From the NCBI RefSeq assembly GCF_030813915.1, contig NZ_JAUSUJ010000029.1:16043-80042 (forward strand): a stretch of 64,000 nt of DNA, read 5' to 3'. Both the position numbers and the translations under genes were made by a program. This document shows, in pieces, positions 28,885 to 39,676 of the stretch. Below the pieces are notes generated by a model. It saw nothing but the letters and a program-made list of their open reading frames with translations, made no database searches and was not told where the DNA came from. Source of the stretch: Rhodoplanes tepidamans. Its GTDB lineage: Bacteria > Pseudomonadota > Alphaproteobacteria > Rhizobiales > Xanthobacteraceae. Within the stretch, counting starts at the first letter, position 1. Every line of letters starts with the position of its first letter.

Positions 28885-29552
28885 GAAGGTCCTCGATGTC
28901 TGCGAGCGCCATGTAATCCCGATGGGCTCCGAATTCCAACCGCGCCGCGGCGCCGCGCGGCCATTTCGCCGCAGCGCGACCATCGGTGCCGGATTTGCGG
29001 CATGCGACCTTTGTGCTTTAGTGGTGGCGGTCACCCGCTACTTCGAACGACAGCCACGACACGCATCGCGACGCAGACGTGCGATCGGCCTCTCCGACCC
29101 GTCCGATCGCATCGTGAAGGAGGAGCCCCGACGTCGCCGCGCCGGCGACCGCGTCCACCCACCGCCGTCCACCCATCACGATCGCCGATCAATCAAAAAC
29201 CGACCGGTCACAATCAGAAGCCGGCCGCGGCTCCCACCGGAGCGCCACGCGGACCTGCCGCAGAGATCAGGGAGTTGAAACACATGCTGCCGAGAACGAT
29301 CGCGTCCACGCCACCCGCGCCCGACATCGACCTGCCGCGCACGATCGCGCGCCTGCACGTCCCGGGCGCGACCGCGCGTCTGCACGAGGGCGGCGCCGGC
29401 CCCCGCTGACGCCCGCGACCCGCCGCCGCGCCGCCGCAGAACCGCATCCCCGGCGGTTCTCCGCCGGCTCGACCGGTCCCGTTCCGCACCATCCATCACA
29501 AGAACACGCCGGGCGGTCGCACCCGCACCGGCGCGCCCAGGGAGAGAACGCA
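28885..29552. other. 668-bp divergent intergenic region
   Basis: Lies between pepN and the first Bug-type receptor and must hold both promoters. A 41-codon frame at 29284-29409 with two LPRTIA copies has no ribosome site and was not called. No RNA gene or clear operator was recognised. Confidence 0.4.
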
Positions 29553-30533
29553 ATGCGAGCAGTGAAGACCACCATCGCGGCCGGTGCCGCCCTTCTGGCG
29601 CTCGGCCTGCCCGGCTTCGCCCAGTCCTCCGGGTCGGATGCCGGCGCCTATCCGAGCCAGCTGGTGAAGATCGTCGTGCCGTTCGGGGCCGGCAGCATCA
29701 CCGACAATCTCGCGCGCATCCTGGCCGACAAGCTCGGCGAGATGTGGAAGCAGCAGGTGATCGTCGAGAACCGCCCGGGCCTGACCGGCACCACGGCGGC
29801 CGCCAAGTCGCAGCCGGACGGCTACACGCTGATGCTCACGTCGAACGGCCACACGGTCGCCGGCACGGTCAACAAGAACATCCAGTTCGACCCGGTGAAG
29901 GACTTCGCCGGCGTCAGCAAGGTCGCCTCGGTGCCGCTGGTGGCGATCGTGCCGCCGGAGCTCGGGGTGAAGTCGCTGCCCGAGTTCCTCGCCATGGCCA
30001 AGGAGAAGCCCGGCAAGCTGAACTTCTCGTCGGCCGGCGTCGCCTCGACCTCGTTCCTCGGCTCCGAGCTGATGCGCCAGGGCGCCGGCGTCAACATCGT
30101 GCACGTGCCCTACAAGGGCGTGCCGGACGCCGTCACGGCGGTGGTGCGCAACGACGCGCAGCTCTATTTCGCGCCGATCCCCAACGCCCAGGAGCTCGCC
30201 GCCGCCGGCAAGGTGCGGATGATCGCAATCAACTCCAACAGCCGCAGCCGCAAGCTGCCGGAGGTCGCCACCGTCAAGGAGGCGGTGCCGTCCTACGACT
30301 ACGACTCGTGGTTCGCCGTGCTGGCCCCGGCCGGCACCCCCAAGGCGATCGTCGCCAAGGTGAGCGCCGACATCGGCAAGGTGCTCGCGATGCCGGACGT
30401 GGTCGAGAGGCTCGACACGCTCGGCGCCGTCGCCTCGCCCGGCACGCCGGACGCGCTGGACAAGCAGCTCGCCCGTGAGACCGAGTTCTACGCCAAGGTC
30501 CTGCGCGACGCCGGCATCGGCGGCACGAACTGA
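29553..30533 (+). CDS. Bug-type tripartite tricarboxylate solute-binding protein
   Basis: 326 residues; ATG 29553 behind GGGAGAG. Signal peptide (KTTIAAGAALLALGLPGFAQ), then the Bug (TctC) fold: YPSQLVKIVVPFGAGSITDN near the N-terminus binding loop, a PGLTGTTAAA helix, QPDGYTLML, NIVHVPYKGVPDAVTAV and a PAGTPKAIVAKV C-terminal part. Such periplasmic proteins capture carboxylates, often with two ordered waters, and feed TctAB-type transporters. No tctA/tctB lies nearby, so it may be an orphan receptor. A 16-bp hairpin follows 41 bp after the stop. Confidence 0.9.
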   Translation: MRAVKTTIAAGAALLALGLPGFAQSSGSDAGAYPSQLVKIVVPFGAGSITDNLARILADKLGEMWKQQVIVENRPGLTGTTAAAKSQPDGYTLMLTSNGHTVAGTVNKNIQFDPVKDFAGVSKVASVPLVAIVPPELGVKSLPEFLAMAKEKPGKLNFSSAGVASTSFLGSELMRQGAGVNIVHVPYKGVPDAVTAVVRNDAQLYFAPIPNAQELAAAGKVRMIAINSNSRSRKLPEVATVKEAVPSYDYDSWFAVLAPAGTPKAIVAKVSADIGKVLAMPDVVERLDTLGAVASPGTPDALDKQLARETEFYAKVLRDAGIGGTN

Positions 30534-30574
30534 GCCGGTCCGGCTCGGACCGGCGACTCCGCGTTCGGGCTCAC

Positions 30575-30609
30575 CCCCTCCCGTCGTCGCTTCGCGGCGA
30601 CGGGAGGGG
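30575..30609 (+). terminator. Strong hairpin after Bug receptor
   Basis: Arms CCCCTCCCGTCGTCGC (30575-30590) and GCGGCGACGGGAGGGG (30594-30609) with a TTC loop form a 16-bp stem with one G-U pair. No U-tract follows. It lies between the receptor gene and the promoter of the alcohol dehydrogenase. Confidence 0.5.
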
Positions 30610-30671
30610 CCCCCACGGCACTCGCGACGTCGCCACCGAGGAAAAGGGCGCCGGAGCGGTCTCCAACGCGC

Positions 30672-30677
30672 TATAAT
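30672..30677 (+). promoter_or_regulatory. TATAAT -10 element upstream of alcohol dehydrogenase
   Basis: A perfect TATAAT at 30672-30677 stands out in GC-rich surroundings, 31 bp before the gene's ATG with GGAGG (30698-30702) in between. No matching TTGACA is seen 17 bp upstream, so activator help or an unusual sigma factor is possible. Confidence 0.4.
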
Positions 30678-30707
30678 GCCGCCCTCGGACGGGATCCGGA
30701 GGCGGTC

Positions 30708-31799
30708 ATGCCGGACGATCTCACGTCGGGCGATCTCACGTCGGGCGAGGGCCGGCGCGCCGAGATCATGCGCGCCATGGTGCTGGAGCGGCCGGGCACG
30801 CCGCTGGTGCTGCGCGAGCGCGCCGTCCCGCGGCCCGGTCCCGGCGAGGTGCTGCTCGCGGTCTCGGCCTGCGGCGTCTGCCGCACCGATCTCCATGTCG
30901 TCGACGGCGAGCTGACCCATCCCGTCCTGCCGGTGGTGCCGGGCCACGAGATCGTCGGCCGCGTGCTGGCGGTCGGCGACGGCGTCACCGGCTTCCATTC
31001 CGGGCAGCGCATCGGCGTGCCGTGGCTCGGCTCGACCTGCGGCACCTGCCCGTACTGCCGCGATGGCCGCGAGAACCTGTGCGACGCGCCGCGCTTCACC
31101 GGCTACACGCGCGACGGCGGCTACGCCACGCATGCGGTCGCCGATCATCGCTTCTGCTTCCCGCTGCCGGACGGGATGGACGACGCGGCGATCGCGCCGC
31201 TGCTGTGCGCCGGCCTGATCGGCTGGCGCAGCTATCGGATGGCGGGCGAGGGGAGGGTGCTCGGCCTGTACGGGTTCGGCGCCGCCGCTCACATTCTGAC
31301 CCAGGTCGCGGTCCAGCAGGGACGGCGCGTCCTCGCCTTCACGCGCCGCGGCGACGACGCCTCGCAGGCCTTCGCCCGGTCGCTCGGCGCGGCCTGGGCC
31401 GGGGCCGCCGACGAGGCGCCGCCGGAGCCGCTCGACGCCGCCATCATCTTCGCGCCGGTCGGGGCGCTGGTGCCGGCCGCGCTCGCGGCCGTGCGAAAGG
31501 GCGGGCGCGTCGTCTGCGCCGGCATCCACATGTCGGACATCCCGACCTTCCCCTATGCGCTGCTGTGGGAGGAGCGCCAGCTCGTCTCGGTCGCCAATCT
31601 CACCCGCGCCGACGCGCGCGAGTTCTTCGGCGTGCTGCCGAGCGTGACCCTCGCGACCGAGGTGACGCTGTATCCGCTGGCCCGCGCCGACGACGCGCTC
31701 GCCGACCTGCGGGCCGGGCGGCTGCAGGGCGCGGCGGTACTGGACTGCGCAGCGCCGGGTGAAAACTCGAGTGAATTCAATGGGCGGCGTTCCGCCTAG
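30708..31799 (+). CDS. Zinc-dependent alcohol dehydrogenase (MDR superfamily)
   Basis: 363 residues. The catalytic zinc site includes ACGVCRTDLHVV and GHEIVG, and the structural zinc loop is CGTCPYCRDGRENLC with four cysteines. The Rossmann motif is LYGFGAAAHILTQVA. It probably oxidises primary alcohols or reduces aldehydes with NAD(H). The start at ATG 30708 has a good GGAGG site. The resulting N-terminus carries a perfect 15-bp tandem duplication (CGATCTCACGTCGGG twice, 30716-30745) coding a repeated DLTSG; homologues likely begin near MRAMVLERP at 30768. The C-terminal tail (GENSSEFNGRRSA) is unusually polar. Confidence 0.9.
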   Translation: MPDDLTSGDLTSGEGRRAEIMRAMVLERPGTPLVLRERAVPRPGPGEVLLAVSACGVCRTDLHVVDGELTHPVLPVVPGHEIVGRVLAVGDGVTGFHSGQRIGVPWLGSTCGTCPYCRDGRENLCDAPRFTGYTRDGGYATHAVADHRFCFPLPDGMDDAAIAPLLCAGLIGWRSYRMAGEGRVLGLYGFGAAAHILTQVAVQQGRRVLAFTRRGDDASQAFARSLGAAWAGAADEAPPEPLDAAIIFAPVGALVPAALAAVRKGGRVVCAGIHMSDIPTFPYALLWEERQLVSVANLTRADAREFFGVLPSVTLATEVTLYPLARADDALADLRAGRLQGAAVLDCAAPGENSSEFNGRRSA

Positions 31800-31945
31800 G
31801 GGAAAATACTCGGATCCGGCCGGAACCCGGCCGCGGCCAACTCGTTCTATGCAGGAGTGTCGCCGGGTCGAACGTGCGGGGTTCCGCTCTCCGCATCGCC
31901 AGTGAACTCACCAATCTTCAGGGCGGGGGAGCGGACGAGGGACGC

Positions 31946-32749
31946 ATGGCTGTTGCGCGCAGGATTCGTCGACGCGGCTGGATGAACGCCGCCAACAAGA
32001 CCAACCAGACGGTGGAGCCGAGGCGGCCGGCGGTTCGGCATCTCGCGGTGCGCTCGCGCGCCGGCGGATCGCTCGCCGAGGCCAAGGCTTACGTTTTCGT
32101 CGTCGAAGGCGCCGTGATCGATACGGTGCTGCCATCGGTGAACTGCTGGCTGCAGACGCTCGCCGAGTTCGGCTTCACGTTCCGCACAGCCGACGTGCAT
32201 CGCTATCACGGCCTGGATCCGGAAGGCCTGCTCGACCGACTCCTGCCCGCGGACGAGTCGCCGGAGACCAAGGAGTTCATCCTCGCGAAGTACCGCACGC
32301 GCTGGGCCGCCGAGGTGGTGCCGCTGCTGCGTCCGTTCCCGGGCGTACGCGAGCTGATCGGCGATCTCGTCTCGCGCGGCGCCAAGGTTGCGCTGGTGAC
32401 CACGGCCCGCGGCGAGGAGCTCGCGCAGTACCGCGCGCTGCTCGGCCTCGACGACGCCCTGCCGGTGCAGGTGGTGGTGTCGGGCGACGACGTCGCCCGC
32501 GGCATGCCGCATCCCGATCTGCTCGCCGGTGCGCTCGACCGGCTCGGCATCCGCCAGCCGGGCGACGCCCTGCTGGTCGGTGCGAGCCCGTTCGACGCCG
32601 AGGCGGGGCACGCGGCGCGCATGCGCTCCGTCGGCATGCTGAGCGGCCTGTTCGCCCGCGCCGACCTCCTCGACGCCGGCTGCCAGGCCGTGTTCCTCGA
32701 CGCCAAGAGCCTGCAGCACGCGCTCGCCGCGCCGGAGGTCGTCGCCTGA
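31946..32749 (+). CDS. HAD-fold protein lacking catalytic residues (pseudo-phosphatase)
   Basis: 267 residues from ATG 31946 (GAGG six bases upstream; a GTG at 31874 is possible). The fold follows beta-phosphoglucomutase/phosphatase-type HADs: motif I region AYVFVVEGAVIDT, cap helices, motif II VALVTTARG, motif III ARGMPHPDLLAGAL and motif IV ALLVGASPFDAEAGH. At the expected FDxDG the nucleophile Asp is Val52 and the acid/base Asp is Glu54. The GKPxPD Lys is Met and the first Asp of GDSxxD is Ala. Only the motif II Thr and the last Asp remain. The frame is intact with normal codon use, suggesting a maintained non-catalytic role. The first ~40 residues are basic. A perfect terminator follows. 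Confidence 0.75.
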   Translation: MAVARRIRRRGWMNAANKTNQTVEPRRPAVRHLAVRSRAGGSLAEAKAYVFVVEGAVIDTVLPSVNCWLQTLAEFGFTFRTADVHRYHGLDPEGLLDRLLPADESPETKEFILAKYRTRWAAEVVPLLRPFPGVRELIGDLVSRGAKVALVTTARGEELAQYRALLGLDDALPVQVVVSGDDVARGMPHPDLLAGALDRLGIRQPGDALLVGASPFDAEAGHAARMRSVGMLSGLFARADLLDAGCQAVFLDAKSLQHALAAPEVVA

Positions 32750-32801
32750 CGGCGCAGCGTGCGCCCGGCGACACACGCCGAAACATTCTCGATCGTGCAT
32801 G

Positions 32802-32835
32802 AGGCCGCCGCGGCTCCGTCCGCGGCGGCCTTTTT
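32802..32835 (+). terminator. Rho-independent terminator after HAD-like gene
   Basis: Arms AGGCCGCCGCGG (32802-32813) and CCGCGGCGGCCT (32820-32831) with loop CTCCGT and T's to 32835. It has a 12-bp stem and U-tract, the clearest intrinsic terminator on the plus strand of this window, 53 bp after the stop. Confidence 0.85.
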
Positions 32836-32962
32836 CGCGTCCGCTCCACCCCGACGAAAGGCGGGTCTTGCCGGCCGTCGGCGGACGCGCATAAGCTCCC
32901 TCATCAAACAACACGAACGCCCGGCCGTCCTGACGACGGACCGCGGCGTCGAGGGAGCGTCC

Positions 32963-33967
32963 ATGATCCGCAAATCGTCCTCCATCCTGTCTCGACGTGC
33001 GTCCATTCTGCTCGCCGCCGGGCTCGCCGCGGGCGCCACGCTCGCCGGTCTCGCCGCGGCCTCGGCCGCGCTCGACTATCCGGTCCGGCCGGTGCGCTGG
33101 ATCGTCTCCTATCCGCCGGGCGGCGCCACCGACATCACGGCCCGGCTGGTCGGGCAGGCGGTGTCGGATCGGCTCGGCCAGCAGATCGTCGTCGAGAACC
33201 GGGCCGGCGCCGGCAACAATATCGGCACCGAGCTCGCCGTGAACGCGACGCCGGACGGCTACACGCTGTTCTTCGTCAATCCGGCCAACACCATCAACGC
33301 CACGCTCTACAAGAAGCTGTCGTTCGACTTCGTGCGCGACATGCAGGGCGTCGCCGGCATCATCCGGGTGCCCAACGTGATGGTGGTGAACCCCTCGGTG
33401 CCGGCCAAGACCGTGCAGGAGTTCATCGACTGGGTGAAGGCCAATCCCGGCAAGGTGAACCTCGCCTCGTCGGGCAACGGCACCTCGATCCATCTGTCGG
33501 GCGAGCTGTTCATGGCGATGACCGGCGCCAAGATGACCCACGTGCCGTATCGCGGCTCGGCCCCCGCCGTCACGGATCTGCTCGGCGGTCAGGTGCATGT
33601 CATGTTCGACAACCTGCCTTCGGCCATCGAGCACATCAAGGCGGGGCGGCTGCGGGCGCTCGCCGTCACCACGGCGGTGCGCTCCGACATGCTGCCGGAC
33701 GTCCCGACCGTCGCGGAGACCGTGCCGGGCTACGAGGCGAGCGGCATCTTCGGCATGGGCATCCAGAAGGCGGCGCCGAAGGAGATCGTCGACAAGCTCA
33801 ACAAGGCGGTCAACGACTCGCTCGACGACCCCAAGCTGAAGAGCCGCCTGCTCGAGCTCGGCGGCATTCCGCTGAAGACCTCGCCGGCCGAGTTCCAGAA
33901 GGTGATCGAGGACGAGACCGCGAAGTGGGGCAAGGCCGTGCAGTTCTCCGGCGCGTCGGTCGACTGA
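32963..33967 (+). CDS. Bug-type solute-binding protein, copy A of a tandem pair
   Basis: 334 residues from ATG 32963. Signal peptide (~1-35, ILLAAGLAAGATLAGLAAAS). Bug-fold signatures: VRWIVSYPPGGATDITARLV, NRAGAGNNIGTELAV, TPDGYTLFFVNPAN, MTHVPYRGSAPAVTDLLGG and VPGYEAS. By eye it is about 55-60% identical over its length to the next gene, sharing NPGKVN, ASSG and RALAVTT, so the two probably arose by duplication. Ligand is likely a carboxylate. No membrane transporter partner is adjacent. Confidence 0.9.
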   Translation: MIRKSSSILSRRASILLAAGLAAGATLAGLAAASAALDYPVRPVRWIVSYPPGGATDITARLVGQAVSDRLGQQIVVENRAGAGNNIGTELAVNATPDGYTLFFVNPANTINATLYKKLSFDFVRDMQGVAGIIRVPNVMVVNPSVPAKTVQEFIDWVKANPGKVNLASSGNGTSIHLSGELFMAMTGAKMTHVPYRGSAPAVTDLLGGQVHVMFDNLPSAIEHIKAGRLRALAVTTAVRSDMLPDVPTVAETVPGYEASGIFGMGIQKAAPKEIVDKLNKAVNDSLDDPKLKSRLLELGGIPLKTSPAEFQKVIEDETAKWGKAVQFSGASVD

Positions 33968-34220
33968 GCCGGAGCGGACCGAGGGTCGGCTGTCGGCGGT
34001 CGACCGGGTGCCGGTACGACACGGGCGTGATCGTGATCGGGCGTGAGCGTGGGCCGTGACAATCGCAGCGGCGGTCGTGACGGCTCGTTCACGCTTCGAC
34101 GAAGGAAGGGTTGTCGACGGAAGCGTGTGCCGCCTACGATTGCGGCGTCGATCAACAACAGAGCCGGGACAATCGGCCTTCGGTGGACATGGCGCCGCGG
34201 CGCCGCACAGGAGGAATGCA

Positions 34221-35222
34221 ATGCGGGTTCTCGGAAGTTTCGGCTCGGGTCTGGCGGCGCTCGCGGTGACGGCGGGCGTGGTCGCGAGCCTCGCGTTCGG
34301 CGGCACGGCGGTCGCCGACGACGCGGCGGATTATCCCAACCGGCCGGTGCGCATCGTGGTGTCGTATCCGCCCGCCGGCACCACCGACATCCTGGCCCGC
34401 ATCGTCGGCCAGCATCTTTCGGAGACGCTCGGGCAGCAGTTCATCGTCGAGAACAAGCCGGGGGCCGGCAACAACATCGGCACCGAGATGGTGGTGAACT
34501 CGGCGCCGGACGGCTACACGATGCTGCTCGTCAACCCGGCCAACGGCATCAACGCGACGCTCTACAAGAAGCTCTCCTTCAACGTCCTGCGCGACATCGC
34601 GCCGGTCGCCGGCATCGTGCGGGTGCCGAACGTGATGGAGGTGAATCCGAACTTCCCGGCCAAGACGGTCGCCGAGTTCATCGAGTACGCCAAGGCCAAT
34701 CCCGGCAAGGTCAACATGGCCTCGTCCGGCCACGGCACCTCGGTGCATCTGTCCGGCGAGATGCTGATGGCGATGACCGGCATCAAGATGACCCACGTGC
34801 CGTATCGTGGCGCGGGGCCGGCCCTCACCGACCTGATCGCCGGCACGGTCGACGTGATCTTCGACAATCTGCCCTCGTCGATCGCCCACATCCGCGCCGG
34901 CAAGCTGCGCGCCCTGGCCGTGACCACCGAGGAGCCGTCCGAGCAGCTGCCCGGCGTGCCGACCGTCGGCGCCACCGTGCCGGGCTACGAGGCGAGCGCG
35001 TGGTTCGGCTTCGGCGTCCCCAAGGGCACGCCGCCGGCCATCATCGCCAAGCTCAACGCCGCCGTGAACAAGGCGCTGGCCGATCCCAAGGTGAAGGCGC
35101 GGCTCGCCGAGCTGGGCGGCGCTCCGATGATCGGCTCGCCGGAGGACTTCGGCAAGGTGATGAAGTCCGAGACCGAGAAGTGGGAGAAGGTGGTCCGCTT
35201 CTCCGGCATCAGCGTCGACTGA
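34221..35222 (+). CDS. Bug-type solute-binding protein, copy B of a tandem pair
   Basis: 333 residues from ATG 34221, directly behind a strong AGGAGG site. Signal peptide (~1-32, AALAVTAGVVASLAFGGTAVA). Shares with copy A VSYPPAGTTDILARIVGQ, KPGAGNNIGTEMVVN, LYKKLSF and the C-terminal VRFSGISVD ending. The two copies are separated by 253 bp, so they are likely transcribed from separate promoters or as a loose operon. Differences cluster in ligand-facing loops (for example NPANTIN versus NPANGIN), compatible with different ligands (inference). Confidence 0.9.
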   Translation: MRVLGSFGSGLAALAVTAGVVASLAFGGTAVADDAADYPNRPVRIVVSYPPAGTTDILARIVGQHLSETLGQQFIVENKPGAGNNIGTEMVVNSAPDGYTMLLVNPANGINATLYKKLSFNVLRDIAPVAGIVRVPNVMEVNPNFPAKTVAEFIEYAKANPGKVNMASSGHGTSVHLSGEMLMAMTGIKMTHVPYRGAGPALTDLIAGTVDVIFDNLPSSIAHIRAGKLRALAVTTEEPSEQLPGVPTVGATVPGYEASAWFGFGVPKGTPPAIIAKLNAAVNKALADPKVKARLAELGGAPMIGSPEDFGKVMKSETEKWEKVVRFSGISVD

Positions 35223-35510
35223 GCACCGCCGGGGCGGCCGGCGACGCGCCGCCCACCCCGGACCGCACCCCGCGGCGCCGTCACGACGGCGCCGCCTCCG
35301 CCTCCCTCGCCGCGCTCCTCCCGCCCCGCTCCTCCCGCCGGGCCCGGTCCCGCCCTCCGTATCCGCCGGCGACGTGCGCCCTGCCGCAGGGCCGCCCTGT
35401 CCGGCGCGCCGGTCTTCTGCCCTTCGCCGATGCCCGAGCCTGAGCTAGGCTCCCGGCCGTCGGTTCTCGACTCTCCCGCCCGCGCGTCGCCGCGAAAGGA
35501 GCGCGCCGCC

Positions 35511-36481
35511 ATGCTGGCTCCCGTCGATTCCCTCGAGGTCCAGATCCTGGTCGACAATGCGGTGGACAGCCTGTCCACCGTGCCGCGCTACGCCGAAGCC
35601 GAGTGGCCCTATCTGCTGCGGCGCGGCTCGCCGCTCACCGCCGACTGCCTGTGCTGCGCGGCGCACGGCCTGTCCTGCCTGATCACGGCGCGGCGCGGCG
35701 ACCACGCCCGGACCGTGCTGTTCGACGCCGGGCCGGAGCCCTATGCCTTCGAGCGCAACGCGCTGCGGCTCGGCGCCGATCTCGGCGCGGTCGAGGCCAT
35801 GGTGCTGTCGCACGGCCACTGGGACCACGCCGGCGGCATGGTGACGGCGCTCGGCCTGGTCCGAGCCCGCAACGGCGGCCGGCCGGTGCCGTTCTACACG
35901 CATCCCGGCATGTTCCGCTCGCGCGGCATGAAGCTGCCGAACGGCAGCATGCGGCTGATGGACGACATCCCGAGCGTCGAAGGCCTGACCGAGCACGGCG
36001 CGACCGTGGTCAACACCACCGCGCCGCAGGTCTTTCTCGACGACATGTTCTTCCTGTCCGGCGAGATCCCGCGCGTCACGCCGTTCGAGAAGGGGCTGCC
36101 GGGCCAGCACCGGCGCACCGAGGACGGGCAGGGCTGGGAGCCCGATCCGTGGATCATGGACGAGCGCTTCCTCGCCGTGCACGTCGCCGGCAAGGGCCTG
36201 TTCGTGTTCTCGGCCTGCTCGCATGCCGGCATCGTCAACGTGCTGCTGCATGCGCGCGACTGCCATCCGGGCGTGCCGGTGTTCGGCGTGCTCGGCGGAC
36301 TGCATCTCTCCGGTGCGACCGAGGCGATCATCCCGGACACGGTCGCCGCCCTGCGCCAGTTCGACCTGAAGATCGTCGCCGCCGGCCATTGCACCGGCTG
36401 GCGTGCCGTCAACGCCCTGACCAACGCGTTCGGCGACGGCGTCGTCGCACCGTCGGTGGTCGGCAAACGCTACGTGATGTG

Positions 36482-36482
<1 letters not shown>
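35511..36482 (+). CDS. Metallo-beta-lactamase-fold protein (DHPPS/TFlp-like)
   Basis: 323 residues from ATG 35511. Zinc motif LSHGHWDHAGG (HxHxDH), later His in SACSHAGIVN and the C-terminal AAGHCTGWRA fit the MBL branch that includes dihydropteroate-type ribofuranosylaminobenzene phosphate synthases and Tflp. LVDNAVDSLSTVPRY at the N-terminus is typical of that branch. There is no signal peptide, so it is cytoplasmic. Its TGA overlaps the ATG of the next gene by one base (TGATG), so it is coupled to the sugar-acid dehydratase. A lactonase or hydrolase step in the same catabolic route is possible (inference). Confidence 0.82.
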
Positions 36483-38212
<1,730 letters not shown>

Positions 38213-38220
38213 GGTGAGAC

Positions 38221-38290
38221 ATCCGCTACTCCGGAAGCCGGGCGGAGCTCGGCTTCCGGAGTCCATGACCTCTGTCTGCGAGCATGGAGT
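38221..38290. repeat. Intergenic repeat, TCCGGA-CCATGACC type
   Basis: CTCCGGAAGCCGGGC and GGCTTCCGGAG form an inverted pair followed by TCCATGACCTCTGTCTG. It is related to the element at 13985-14125 and lies just downstream of the dehydratase gene. Confidence 0.5.
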
Positions 38291-38364
38291 CCGGGCTCGC
38301 TGACCTTTCGGTCCGTGCCCCGGACGATAACGGATCATCCGAGATCTTCGGCCCTGGAGACCAT

Positions 38365-38450
38365 CATGCCCGCGCTCGTCGCGGGCATCCGCGAACTGAA
38401 AGCTCCGCAAGGACAAGATCGTGGATGGCCGGGACAAGCCCGGCCATGAC
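38365..38450. repeat. Intergenic palindromic repeat, second copy of the GTCATG family
   Basis: Opens TCATGCCCGCG-CTCGT-CGCGGGCATCCGCG and closes GTGGATGGCCGGG-ACAAG-CCCGGCCATGAC. It has the same architecture and the same CTCGT and ACAAG loops as 3529-3614. It lies between convergent genes. Confidence 0.7.
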
Positions 38451-38484
38451 GATGGAGGAGAGTCGCGGCTGACGGAGGCAGGTA

Positions 38485-39465
38485 TCACACCGGCTCGAAG
38501 TTGACCGACTTCAGGAGCTCGGTGTTGCGCTTCACGTCCTTCGCGATGAAGTCGGCGAACGCCTCCGGCGTGCCGCTGACCGGCTCGATGCCGAGCTCGG
38601 CGAGCCGGCCGGACGCGCCGAGCTCGACGGCGGCCTCGTTGCAGGCCTTGTTCAGCCGGGCGACCAGGTCGGCCGGCATCCCCTTCGGACCCCACACGCC
38701 GTACCACGAGGCGTATTCGAGGCCGGGCATGCCGCTCTCCGCCGCGGTCGGGATCTCGGGGGCGAGGGCGACGCGCTTCGCCGCCGTGACGGCCAGAGCC
38801 TTGACGTTGCCGCCGCGGGCCATCGGCAGGAGGGCGAGGACCGGGTCGATCATCAGCTGGACGTGCCCGGCGGCGACGTCGGTCAGGCCCGGCGCGGTGC
38901 CGCGATAGGGCGCGATGGTCAGGTTCAGCCCGGCGAGCTTGTTGAAGGCGACGGTGGCGAGATGGCCGGGCGCGCCGAGCGCCGAGGTCGCGAAGGTCCA
39001 CTTGTCGGGGGTCTTGCGGGCGTCGGCGACCACCTCGGCGATGGTCTTGAACGGCAGGCCGGGAGCCATCACGACCAGCATGGGCGCCTCGCCGACGCGG
39101 GCGACCGGCGTGAAGTCGGTGACCGGATCGTAGGGCGGGCTCTTCATCACCTGCCTGGCCATCACATGGGTGGCGGCGGAGAACAGGAGCGTGGTCCCGT
39201 CCGGCTCGGCGGTGCGCACGGCGGAGCCGCCGATCGAGCCGTTGGCGCCGCCGCGGTTCTCGACCACGATGGTGATGCCGTTCTTCTCCTTCAGTTTCTC
39301 GGCGAGGAGACGAGCGAACACGTCGACGCCGCCGCCGGCCGCGAACGGCACGATCAGGCGGATCGGGCGCTTGGGCAGCGCGTCGCTCTGCGCGAGGACG
39401 GGGGCGGCGGCCAGCGAGCCGGCAGACGCCGCGGTGGCGATGAGAAAGTCACGTCGATGCATCAT
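38485..39465 (-). CDS. Bug-type solute-binding protein with Tat-like signal
   Basis: 326 residues from ATG 39465 (a second ATG follows immediately), behind GGAAGGAC. The N-terminus MMHRRDFLIATAASAGSLAA has an R-R-D-F-L core like a twin-arginine signal, unlike the other three Bug proteins here. The mature protein has RPIRLIVPFAAGGGVDVFAR, ENRGGANGSIGGSAV, EPDGTTLLFSAATHV and IAPYRGTAPGLTDVAAG. It lies 211 bp downstream of an MFS transporter gene on the same strand and may be co-transcribed with the MFS-aldolase-IclR cluster. Confidence 0.9.
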   Translation of the reverse strand: MMHRRDFLIATAASAGSLAAAPVLAQSDALPKRPIRLIVPFAAGGGVDVFARLLAEKLKEKNGITIVVENRGGANGSIGGSAVRTAEPDGTTLLFSAATHVMARQVMKSPPYDPVTDFTPVARVGEAPMLVVMAPGLPFKTIAEVVADARKTPDKWTFATSALGAPGHLATVAFNKLAGLNLTIAPYRGTAPGLTDVAAGHVQLMIDPVLALLPMARGGNVKALAVTAAKRVALAPEIPTAAESGMPGLEYASWYGVWGPKGMPADLVARLNKACNEAAVELGASGRLAELGIEPVSGTPEAFADFIAKDVKRNTELLKSVNFEPV

Positions 39466-39676
39466 AGTGCTGTCCTTCCTGCGAAGGGCGGCCAAGGCGC
39501 CCGAGTGAACGGCACCGCCGCCCGGGCGGGCCGCGGTGTTGACGAGACGCTTTCGGCGCACGAGGTGCGCCGCATCGAAAAGGTACGAAACGAGGCCCGA
39601 GGGCCCGAGACTTCAGTCAGAAAAGACGAGAGAAGGTGGCCGGCCCGAAACCGCGGGCCGGCCGAGGTGCTCCAGG

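Noticed and set aside
29284..29409. 41-codon frame with repeated LPRTIA
   Set aside because: Only a weak GGGAG 11 bases upstream, no recognised family and Arg/Pro-rich composition; it cannot be told from chance.
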